Shown here: piece after piece, positions 1-4,513 of the stretch
How positions within the stretch are numbered: position 1 is the stretch's first letter
Layout: every line of letters starts with the position of its first letter
Origin: Spirochaetales bacterium
Lineage (GTDB): Bacteria > Spirochaetota > Spirochaetia > Treponematales > UBA12059
Length of the DNA stretch: 5,233 nt
Reading direction: 5' to 3'
NCBI GenBank assembly: GCA_004525355.1
Contig: SPCK01000177.1
Span: 1-5,233 of the forward strand
The notes under the pieces: model-generated
What the model was told of the DNA's origin: nothing
Databases searched by the model: none
The model's input: only the letters and a program-made list of their open reading frames with translations
Position numbers and translations under genes: made by a program

Positions 1-85
1 CGGATCCTTTCATGATCGTGGCGCATGCCATCAAGGGAAGAATGCCGAAGACCAGCGCGACCAAGGGAAGAATGCGTTTTTTCAT
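1..85 (-). CDS. Lipoprotein, N-terminal fragment (runs off the left edge)
   Basis: Seen: reading the minus strand from an ATG at 85-83 gives 28 codons open to the window edge. The peptide starts MKKRILPLVALVFGILPLMA and continues CATIMKGS. It has a basic n-region (KKR), a hydrophobic stretch of about 15 residues and the lipobox LMAC, so Cys21 would be the acylated first residue of the mature protein. The start is well supported by AAGGA six bases upstream. Known: this arrangement is a type II (lipoprotein) signal peptide, and the mature protein is tethered to a membrane. The sequence CATIMKG directly after the lipobox resembles the start of many small bacterial lipoproteins that begin CATI.(K/N/S)G, but the fragment is too short to assign a family. 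Only a few residues of mature protein are visible, so its function is unknown. Confidence 0.8.
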   Translation of the reverse strand, partial: MKKRILPLVALVFGILPLMACATIMKGS

Positions 86-91
86 CAGAGT

Positions 92-96
92 TCCTT
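92..96 (-). promoter_or_regulatory. Shine-Dalgarno of the left-edge lipoprotein gene
   Basis: The minus strand reads AAGGA followed by six bases and then the ATG at 85-83. This site decides the start of the truncated lipoprotein gene and supports its being real although it is only 28 codons long here. Confidence 0.7.
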
Positions 97-110
97 TCAG
101 ATATGATTCT

Positions 111-138
111 AAAATATATAAAGCAATGACCGTGCCAA
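111..138 (-). promoter_or_regulatory. Candidate sigma70-type promoter for the left-edge lipoprotein gene
   Basis: On the minus strand TTGGCA (138-133) is followed after 16 bases by TATTTT (116-111). The surroundings of the -10 are very AT-rich (TTATATATTTT) in an otherwise GC-richer region. Transcription would start near 104, giving a leader of about 20 bases that contains the Shine-Dalgarno. The -35 match is 4 of 6 and the exact -10 register is ambiguous, since TATATT two bases upstream is an alternative. Inferred from sequence only. Confidence 0.4.
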
Positions 139-425
139 GTCTGTGCCGTTTCTCTGAATGGATAGTTTTTAATCCCGACCAAATGGAATTGCCTGCCTGA
201 TTGCTTGTCCTTCAATATGGTGATACCGATTGGAGGAAAACGCGTTGATGCAGAATGATCTGGATGGCTATCGATTCTCCCGGAATGTACCGTGAGGTCC
301 GCCGTTACGGAACTTCGGTTACGAAATGGTAGGAGGGGATCGAAAGATCGAAATAAAGGGACTGTCGGCTCGAGAGTCATGCACCGCGATTGTCTGCCAG
401 ATTAGCCCGGTATGGGATAGATGAT

Positions 426-620
426 ATGGGTGCTGCCTTGAATATCAACGCCATAACGGGTACCAATGCGTTGGCGCTATTCTTCTGGATAGCGTGGCTC
501 ATGAAGAAGGATCTTTACGCCGAGCGGAAGGGACAGCCTGCGGCGGTAGTGATCTTCACGCTGGCCGGAATGATGAGCGCTCCATTGGATAGGCTGGTTC
601 TGCCAGCGGGAAACGGGTAG
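426..620 (+). CDS. Hypothetical short membrane-like ORF, possibly a gene remnant
   Basis: From ATG 426 the frame gives 64 residues; the same frame can start 12 codons earlier at TTG 390, and an in-frame TAA at 354 limits it further upstream. Seen: two hydrophobic segments (around ALALFFWIAWLM and PAAVVIFTLAGMM) joined by a charged loop (KKDLYAERKGQ), which fits a helical hairpin in the inner membrane. Third codon positions are mostly G or C, as in the neighbouring real genes. Against it: there is no clear Shine-Dalgarno before 426 or 390, it is very short, and I do not recognise a family. It may be the C-terminal piece of a larger membrane protein whose 5' part has decayed, a real small membrane protein, or chance. 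Function unknown. Confidence 0.3.
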   Translation: MGAALNINAITGTNALALFFWIAWLMKKDLYAERKGQPAAVVIFTLAGMMSAPLDRLVLPAGNG

Positions 621-835
621 TCTCCATGGCACAGGCCTGCCCCCTACCGGCCGGAGGATACAGCCCCAGAAACCTGCAAGAAGACCGCTCCCGGCTTCAT
701 GATGGATGGGCGCTTCTATTCAATGAAAGGAAATACGGGAGGATGGACGTCGTCTGGAGGGACTGGAAGGCGGGTGTTGCTGTATGGTACTGTGATAGCG
801 CAACGGATGGCTCTATCTGACTCGGAGCAGGGAAT

Positions 836-866
836 TTCTAAACTGGCGATTAGATTTGTATAGAAT
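836..866 (+). promoter_or_regulatory. Candidate promoter of the HD-GYP gene
   Basis: TTCTAA (836-841) lies 17 bases before TATAGA (859-864); the overlapping TAGAAT (861-866) is a better -10 match (5 of 6) but would have a 19-base spacer. Transcription would begin near 871, leaving about a 50-base leader that contains the dyads at 871-893. A second TAGAAT at 901-906 has no good -35. Weak prediction. Confidence 0.3.
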
Positions 867-896
867 CACATTGTTGTAACAAGGCCTGCTTGTGAT
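865..896 (+). repeat. Nested inverted repeats upstream of the HD-GYP gene
   Basis: Three perfect dyads overlap here: ATCACA (865-870) with TGTGAT (891-896); TTGTT (871-875) with AACAA (878-882) around a 2-base spacer; and ACAAG (879-883) with CTTGT (889-893) around a 5-base spacer. The last two share bases, so the two hairpins cannot form together. The outer arms are the halves of a CRP-type site but in the opposite order and 20 bases apart, so this is not a CRP box. They may be an operator or a leader-RNA fold; the role is inferred. Confidence 0.4.
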
Positions 897-910
897 ATCG
901 TAGAATAATA

Positions 911-914
911 AAGG
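911..914 (+). promoter_or_regulatory. Ribosome binding site of the HD-GYP gene
   Basis: AAGG sits five bases before the ATG at 920 and supports that start. No other in-frame start with a better site is seen nearby. Confidence 0.55.
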
Positions 915-919
915 TAACA

Positions 920-2080
920 ATGGCAAGTTCGATAGGGCGCGACGAGGAACGTACTCCCAAGAGACGAGAAGACGACCGTCTTTATGACAATATCTCGGTC
1001 ATTATCGATTCCCTTGAAGGTTTGGGAAAACTGGATAAAGCTGAGTTTCTCAAGGAGGCTTTCGAGTCCGTATTCGGGCTGATACCGGAGGCCCAGAAAG
1101 GCTCGCTCTATGAACTTGTCGGCGAGCAGTATAGGCCTGTGTTCTGCCGCGGTTACGATTTCGACCTACTTTCACGACTGGCTTTCGGCGTCGCTGAGGC
1201 TTTTATCGATTTCCATATAGAAAGGGATTCTTCGATCGATGCATTCGAGACTCGAATCACAGGTCGGGATCCTGCGCATTTCTCCCCTGAAACCCTTGAG
1301 ATTTTCCGGAAACTGGGCACGCTGTCCGGATTTTCCTCGCTCTATGCGCCGATCAAGGTCGAAGGAAAGACGCAGGGACTCATTTGTCTAGAAAATTTCA
1401 GCGATGACGGTTTCTCAAGCCTTTCGCGCAAGGTGCTTAAATTCTACGCCCGTCTTATTTCCCAGTTCTACACCCAGAAGCTTCAACAGGAGCGGGAAAC
1501 CCGTAGGTACAAGGAAATCGTTGATGCTCTCGTTTCCGCGATCGAGGTGATGGACAAGTATACGGAGGGGCATTCGCATCGGGTAGTCGGGTTCAGTCGG
1601 TCACTCGCAAAGCGGCTCGGCCTTTCGGACGCGGAAGTATCTGAGATCGGCACTGCCGCCATTCTTCATGACGTCGGCAAGCTCGGAATTCCCAGCGATA
1701 TACTTCGCAAGCCCGGACGGTTGACCAAAGAGGAATTTGCGATCGTCCAAATGCACACCGCGAACTCACGAAAGATACTCAGCGAGATACAGGGATTCGA
1801 ACGCATTGCGGAACTCGCCTACTACCATCACGAACGATTCGACGGCAAGGGCTACCCTGAAGGTATTTCCGGAGACGCGGTTCCGTTTGGGGCGTATGTG
1901 ATAGGGCTCGCGGACGCATTCGATGCCATGACAAGCAATCGCTCCTATCGTCCCGCGATGACGCCGGATCAGGCCTTCTCCATCATCAAGGAAGGGTCCG
2001 GTTCGCAATTCCATCCACGCATCGTGGAAGTGGCTGTTACGATCTTCAACGAGAGACAGGGGAATCTGGACGGCTTCTGA
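920..2080 (+). CDS. GAF + HD-GYP domain cyclic-di-GMP phosphodiesterase
   Basis: 386 residues, complete, no signal peptide or membrane segment, so cytoplasmic. Residues about 40-190 look like a GAF-type sensor domain, best seen in the C-terminal half (LYAPIKVEGKTQGLICLENF near 141-160), followed by a helical linker (180-200). Residues about 198-380 are an HD-GYP phosphodiesterase domain: H218 in YTEGHSHR, H250-D251 with K254 in HDVGK, H279, H303-H304 in the HHERFDGKGYP motif (GYP at 311-313), D332 in GLADAFDAMTS, and the R344-P345 tail. Known: this family hydrolyses c-di-GMP to pGpG and/or GMP with a His/Asp-bound metal centre. All expected metal ligands are present, so the enzyme should be active. 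Y214 occupies the place where trinuclear members carry Glu, which suggests a two-metal site (inference). The GAF ligand is unknown. It is transcribed alone and converges with the nuclease gene 27 bases downstream. Confidence 0.95.
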   Translation: MASSIGRDEERTPKRREDDRLYDNISVIIDSLEGLGKLDKAEFLKEAFESVFGLIPEAQKGSLYELVGEQYRPVFCRGYDFDLLSRLAFGVAEAFIDFHIERDSSIDAFETRITGRDPAHFSPETLEIFRKLGTLSGFSSLYAPIKVEGKTQGLICLENFSDDGFSSLSRKVLKFYARLISQFYTQKLQQERETRRYKEIVDALVSAIEVMDKYTEGHSHRVVGFSRSLAKRLGLSDAEVSEIGTAAILHDVGKLGIPSDILRKPGRLTKEEFAIVQMHTANSRKILSEIQGFERIAELAYYHHERFDGKGYPEGISGDAVPFGAYVIGLADAFDAMTSNRSYRPAMTPDQAFSIIKEGSGSQFHPRIVEVAVTIFNERQGNLDGF

Positions 2081-2107
2081 GCCCGGATACACGGGGAGCC
2101 CTGCCCG

Positions 2108-2683
2108 CTACTGGTTCCACAGGCCGTGTTTGCCGGCGCGCGCGATACGCTCCGCCTCGCGGAAGTCGTCCATGAACAAGAACGGGTACTTGGTGTACGC
2201 GAAGCCGTAGCCTTCGGCGACGATCGACAGGTTGAAGCAGGTACCGTCCTCGAGGAAGACATAGGCAAGGAGCCGATCGTAGTAGTCCCGGAGTTTTGAC
2301 TCGAATGCCAGGCGCACCGTTCGGTTCAGGAGCCGCTCCTGGGCAAATCGGGTGGCTTCTTTTCCGAAACGCTCGACTGGCCTTCGCGGGTCCACCGTCT
2401 CGGGAGTGTCGACGCCGATGAGCCGTACCTTCTCCTTCAGTCCAAGTCCGGTACCCGCGTTGAACGATACGACGATCGTGTCCCCGTCGACGATCCTCAC
2501 GACGACCACGGGCGTCATCGATTGTATCCTGGCCGACAGGGCTGTGATACTCTTTGTCGATGGCGGTATCCGATAGACTTCAGTCGTCGGCGTACCGGCC
2601 TTTTGGCCAAGCACGGTTATCGAAATGAGCGCGAATGCACAAATCAGGAGAATCATTGTTTTGGCATACCGGCGTTTCTTCAT
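2108..2683 (-). CDS. Exported thermonuclease (staphylococcal nuclease homologue)
   Basis: 191 residues. Residues 1-26 are an export signal: KKRR followed by a hydrophobic core ILLICAFALISITVLG. The Cys in the core is not in a lipobox, so the protein is either cleaved near G26 and secreted to periplasm/outside or anchored by this helix. Residues about 58-191 form the SNase OB-fold domain. The residues matching S. aureus nuclease D21, R35, D40, E43 and R87 are present: D68 in VDGDT, R87, D92 and E95 in VRLIGVDTPET, and R137 in YYDRLLAY. The C-terminal FREAERIARAGKHGLW is also typical. Known: such enzymes cut DNA and RNA with Ca2+; the role here may be nutrient scavenging or defence against DNA (inference). 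No Shine-Dalgarno lies just before ATG 2683; instead the ATG overlaps the TGA of an upstream frame as ATGA, suggesting translational coupling. The MKKRR signal start supports this start codon. Confidence 0.93.
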   Translation of the reverse strand: MKKRRYAKTMILLICAFALISITVLGQKAGTPTTEVYRIPPSTKSITALSARIQSMTPVVVVRIVDGDTIVVSFNAGTGLGLKEKVRLIGVDTPETVDPRRPVERFGKEATRFAQERLLNRTVRLAFESKLRDYYDRLLAYVFLEDGTCFNLSIVAEGYGFAYTKYPFLFMDDFREAERIARAGKHGLWNQ

Positions 2684-2904
2684 GATTTCACTATACCGAA
2701 CTTTCCCTCGCGTGCGCCATCTGGCCTGGGCCTCTTCTGACGGAACATCCGGAATCCGAGGCCAACCAGCGTAGCCGGGCTGGGTCCGTCATTCCGCTCC
2801 TCCGTGTCGCCCGATGCAAAGACGTCAAAATAGAGTTGCATTCGGCCCGCAGTCCTTCCAACCTCGATGAAAAGTAGCGCCCGCCTTCCAGGGGTCCCCT
2901 TCAA
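2680..2904 (-). CDS. Hypothetical short ORF overlapping the nuclease start (possible remnant or coupled leader ORF)
   Basis: 74 codons from a TTG at 2904, or 54 codons from an ATG at 2841-2839 preceded at 12 bases by GGAAGG. Its TGA (2682-2680) overlaps the nuclease ATG (2683-2681) as ATGA. The frame stays open, without an ATG, back to a stop at 3017-3015 inside the opposite gene. Seen: a segment alternating polar and apolar residues (MQLYFDVFASGD and ATLVGLGFRMF) that could be terminal beta-strands of a larger protein, then a basic tail (RQKRPRPDG). Third codon positions are G/C-rich as in real genes here. I recognise no family. Options: the decayed 3' end of an outer-membrane-type gene, a small gene co-translated with the nuclease, or chance. 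Low confidence. Confidence 0.3.
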   Translation of the reverse strand: MKGTPGRRALLFIEVGRTAGRMQLYFDVFASGDTEERNDGPSPATLVGLGFRMFRQKRPRPDGAREGKFGIVKS

Positions 2905-2925
2905 ACCGTTACATGATAAAAATAA

Positions 2926-2955
2926 TTTACAGCTGGTGGGTAATGCCTTTATACT
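2926..2955 (+). promoter_or_regulatory. Promoter of the beta-helix lipoprotein gene
   Basis: TTTACA (2926-2931, 5 of 6 to TTGACA) is followed after 18 bases by TATACT (2950-2955, 5 of 6 to TATAAT), in a local AT-rich patch. Transcription would begin about seven bases past the -10, near 2962, which is the first base of the ATG, so the transcript may be leaderless or nearly so. Confidence 0.55.
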
Positions 2956-2961
2956 GGAAGC

Positions 2962-3972
2962 ATGAAGAGCGGCTCCGCGAGCCTTGCAGTACTCCGTATG
3001 CTCGCCCTCGGGATTTCAGTCCTCGTCCTCCAGTCGTGTGCTGTCCAAAATGAAGCCTCTGCTGTAGCCAATGCTGACGGGTCCGGTCGGGCCGACACCG
3101 TCCTCATCGCCCATGACGGAGGAGACTATGCGTCCCTTAAAGAGGCCCTGGCATCGGCCCCGGAAGAGGTCACTCGCTTTATCCTCAAGGCGGGTATCTA
3201 CACAGAATGGGATATCATGGTAGAACGCCCGGCCAGTATCATCGGTGCTGGAGCGGAAAGCACCATCATACAGGGTGCCGCGGAACCGGGAACGGCTCCT
3301 GACAGGATATTCACCATAGCGGAAGGTGTGGATGCTCTCATTCAGGACGTCACGATCCGCCATGGCGTGGCGACAAAAATACTGCGTCGTGGCGGCGGTA
3401 TCCTCAATCTCGGGACCCTCAGGCTGGCGGACAGCCGAGTCATGGACAACGCAGCCCTGTACGGTGTCGGCATGGACAATCGCGGGCGGGCAACCGTAAG
3501 CGGTTGCCTCTTCAGTGGGAATACTGGCCTGACCATGAACCAGGAAGAAGTCATAACCGGCGTTGGCTGCACCGGGAGCGGCGGTGGCATCAAGAACGAA
3601 CCAGGTGCCATCCTCACCATGACCAGCACCGAGGTTTCGGGCAATTCGACCAATCGCAAGGGCGGAGGCATCTTCGTGGCATGCGAATCCCGGGCAACCA
3701 TCTACGATTGCGTGATCAAGGGCAACAGGTCCGGGGACCCCGGCGGTGGCATCCATGTCCGCGGCGACCTCGTCCTCGTCGGCTGCACAGTTACGGGCAA
3801 TACTGCCGTTTCGGGAGCCGACGGCATCGAGAACATGGGTTTCCTCGATTTCTCCGGCAACACCATACAGGATAACGACCGGGTGAACCTGGAGAACCGC
3901 AACTATACTGGTCGTGGAATCTACGGCCAAGGATTTGTAGGCATTGACGAGGGAAACCGGATAGGCAAATAA
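2962..3972 (+). CDS. Lipoprotein with right-handed parallel beta-helix domain
   Basis: 336 residues. Residues 1-25 are a lipoprotein signal: hydrophobic LALGISVLVL and the lipobox LQSC, making C26 the acylated residue. After a short Gly/Ala/Asp-rich linker, residues about 47-105 resemble the N-terminal cap and first coils of pectin-esterase/pectate-lyase-like proteins (YASLKEALASA, ILKAGIYTE, IIGAGAESTIIQG). Residues 144-309 are six coils of 24-39 residues, mostly starting GGGI or similar and ending in a strand followed by (G/D)N. Known: such coils stack into a right-handed beta-helix found in polysaccharide lyases, adhesins and polymorphic outer-membrane proteins. I see no catalytic signature, so binding, adhesion or glycan handling is only inferred. 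No autotransporter barrel or anchor follows; the chain ends at residue 336, so the lipid is the likely anchor. ATG 2962 is chosen because it gives the complete signal peptide; GGAAG lies only one base upstream, too close for normal initiation. Confidence 0.85.
   Translation: MKSGSASLAVLRMLALGISVLVLQSCAVQNEASAVANADGSGRADTVLIAHDGGDYASLKEALASAPEEVTRFILKAGIYTEWDIMVERPASIIGAGAESTIIQGAAEPGTAPDRIFTIAEGVDALIQDVTIRHGVATKILRRGGGILNLGTLRLADSRVMDNAALYGVGMDNRGRATVSGCLFSGNTGLTMNQEEVITGVGCTGSGGGIKNEPGAILTMTSTEVSGNSTNRKGGGIFVACESRATIYDCVIKGNRSGDPGGGIHVRGDLVLVGCTVTGNTAVSGADGIENMGFLDFSGNTIQDNDRVNLENRNYTGRGIYGQGFVGIDEGNRIGK
3391..3888 (+). repeat. Tandem beta-helix coil repeats inside the lipoprotein gene
   Basis: Protein-level repeats, residues 144-309. 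Coils begin at 144 (GGGILN), 168 (GVGMDN), 207 (GGGIKN), 234 (GGGIFV), 261 (GGGIHV) and 286 (ADGIEN). Each carries a strand ending in (G/D)N: VMDN, FSGN, VSGN, IKGN, VTGN, IQDN. Three coils have Cys at the equivalent place (C182, C250, C275). The coil from 168 has an extra 12-15 residues (NQEEVITGVGCTGS region) that would loop out of the helix. Confidence 0.75.
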
Positions 3973-3976
3973 GGTT

Positions 3977-4016
3977 TCAAGGGGTGCACGCCGCCGGGTA
4001 TGCATAGGCGCCTTGA
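3977..4016. terminator. Possible bidirectional stem between convergent genes
   Basis: TCAAGG (3977-3982) pairs with CCTTGA (4011-4016), and CGCC (3989-3992) pairs with GGCG (4007-4010), leaving a 6-base bulge on the left arm and a 14-base loop. It lies in the 68-base gap between the convergent beta-helix gene and the 4041-4421 gene, where a shared terminator would be expected. There is no T-run on either side, so this is not a classical intrinsic terminator. Confidence 0.25.
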
Positions 4017-4040
4017 TCATGCCGCTCAGTCATGACGCTT

Positions 4041-4421
4041 CTATGCAGGAGATGTGCGGGACTTCACGGCCATGAACATGCGCGAAAAGCTCTCCAGGTT
4101 CTCCCACTCGGCGGTGCACGGATCGGGTTGCTTCCTGCCGACCTCCCTGAGCGCACGGAAATACTGGAAGAACAGTACCTGCCATTCATCCGCGCTTGTT
4201 GGACGGGGGCGGGGGCCGTCCTCGTTCTCCATGTCGGGGAACAAGCTGCTGGAGAACAGGAGCAACTGGTTTTCGTTTAGCAACCCACGGATATACTGGT
4301 AACCGTTCTCGGCCAGAATCTGGAACGGACTCCATTGCCACTTTTTATAGTCGACGGTGCAGGCATCCCAGACGGTGATGAAATCGTGCCGGACATCGGT
4401 ATATGTTTCTGTGAACAGCAT
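4041..4421 (-). CDS. Hypothetical Trp-rich protein, 126 residues
   Basis: Start chosen at ATG 4421-4419 because GGAGG (4431-4427) precedes it by five bases; a longer frame from TTG 4454 would add 11 residues but has no such site. The product begins MLFTETYTDVRHDFITVWDA and has no signal peptide or membrane segment, so it is probably cytoplasmic. It is rich in aromatic residues: W18, W28, W30, W80, W106 and many F and Y, with predicted helical stretches around 33-60 (ILAENGYQYIRGLL, NQLLLFSSSLF) and 78-95 (DEWQVLFFQYFRALREVG), separated by an acidic/proline linker (DMENEDGPRPRP). I do not recognise the family and assign no function. The strong ribosome site, intact length and amphipathic segments argue that it is a real gene. 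It lies downstream of the transglutaminase-like gene on the same strand, across a 92-base gap. Confidence 0.7.
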   Translation of the reverse strand: MLFTETYTDVRHDFITVWDACTVDYKKWQWSPFQILAENGYQYIRGLLNENQLLLFSSSLFPDMENEDGPRPRPTSADEWQVLFFQYFRALREVGRKQPDPCTAEWENLESFSRMFMAVKSRTSPA

Positions 4422-4426
4422 GATGG

Positions 4427-4431
4427 CCTCC
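4427..4431 (-). promoter_or_regulatory. Strong Shine-Dalgarno fixing the start of the 126-residue protein
   Basis: The minus strand reads GGAGG, then five bases (CCATC), then ATG. It selects ATG 4421 over the upstream TTG 4454. The site overlaps the perfect 8-base palindrome CCAATTGG (4430-4437). Confidence 0.75.
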
Positions 4432-4509
4432 AATTGGAAAAGGAATTGATGCAAATCGAATGCATCCAGCGGCCTTTCCGCGTAACTATCGTTTCGCGGT
4501 TACGTAACC
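4430..4509. repeat. Cluster of inverted repeats in the gap between the two right-hand genes
   Basis: Within 80 bases lie: the perfect palindrome CCAATTGG (4430-4437); CAATT (4431-4435) with AATTG (4444-4448); GATGCA (4448-4453) with TGCATC (4461-4466), 7-base loop; CCGCG (4478-4482) with CGCGG (4495-4499), 12-base loop; CGTAAC (4481-4486) with GTTACG (4499-4504); and the perfect 12-base palindrome GGTTACGTAACC (4498-4509). The last sits just after the TGA of the transglutaminase-like gene. This looks like operator and/or transcript-processing or terminator sequence, but no T-run follows the stems and no strong -35/-10 pair was found. Confidence 0.5.
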
Positions 4510-4513
4510 TTCG

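Larger units (their letters stand above)
139..919. other. Long region without a convincing complete gene
   Basis: About 780 bases between the divergent lipoprotein and HD-GYP genes. I see no open frame here with a recognisable family, a good ribosome site and sensible length together. It contains a 16-codon ORF at 248-295 (ATG, preceded by GGAGG at 233-237), two short tetraloop-type hairpins around 311-349, a short membrane-like ORF at 426-620, an unconvincing 64-codon frame at 626-820, and the promoter/dyad zone of the HD-GYP gene at 836-914. The simplest reading is a decayed gene plus regulatory DNA; a small undetected RNA is possible. No tRNA or rRNA pattern was recognised. Confidence 0.5.

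Noticed and set aside
12..200. A 62-codon plus-strand frame at the left end
   Set aside because: It is antisense to the lipoprotein signal peptide on the minus strand, which has a proper ribosome site and lipobox, and it runs through that gene's promoter.
248..295. A 16-codon ORF (ATG 248) preceded by GGAGG at 233-237
   Set aside because: The ribosome-like site is real but 10 bases away, the peptide shows no leader-peptide features and nothing downstream suggests attenuation. Noted only as a possibility.
626..820. A 64-codon plus-strand frame upstream of the HD-GYP gene
   Set aside because: No Shine-Dalgarno, no recognisable motif, no hydrophobic or amphipathic pattern; composition looks like random translation.
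865..896. CRP-type operator suggested by TCACA and TGTGA
   Set aside because: The half-sites are in the reverse order (TCACA first) and separated by about 20 bases, unlike TGTGA-N6-TCACA.
2081..2107. Terminator between the convergent HD-GYP and nuclease genes
   Set aside because: Only short 3-4 bp GC stems can be drawn in the 27-base gap and there is no T-run on either strand.
2108..2683. Nuclease as a lipoprotein because of a Cys in its signal region (LLIC)
   Set aside because: The hydrophobic core continues for ten residues after this Cys, so it is not at a lipobox cleavage position.
3016..4020. A 334-codon open frame on the minus strand covering almost the whole beta-helix gene
   Set aside because: It is the antisense mirror of the plus-strand frame in the same codon register. 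Its translation is rich in Cys, His, Ala and Asp with no domain or signal, while the plus strand gives a clean lipoprotein signal and regular coils.
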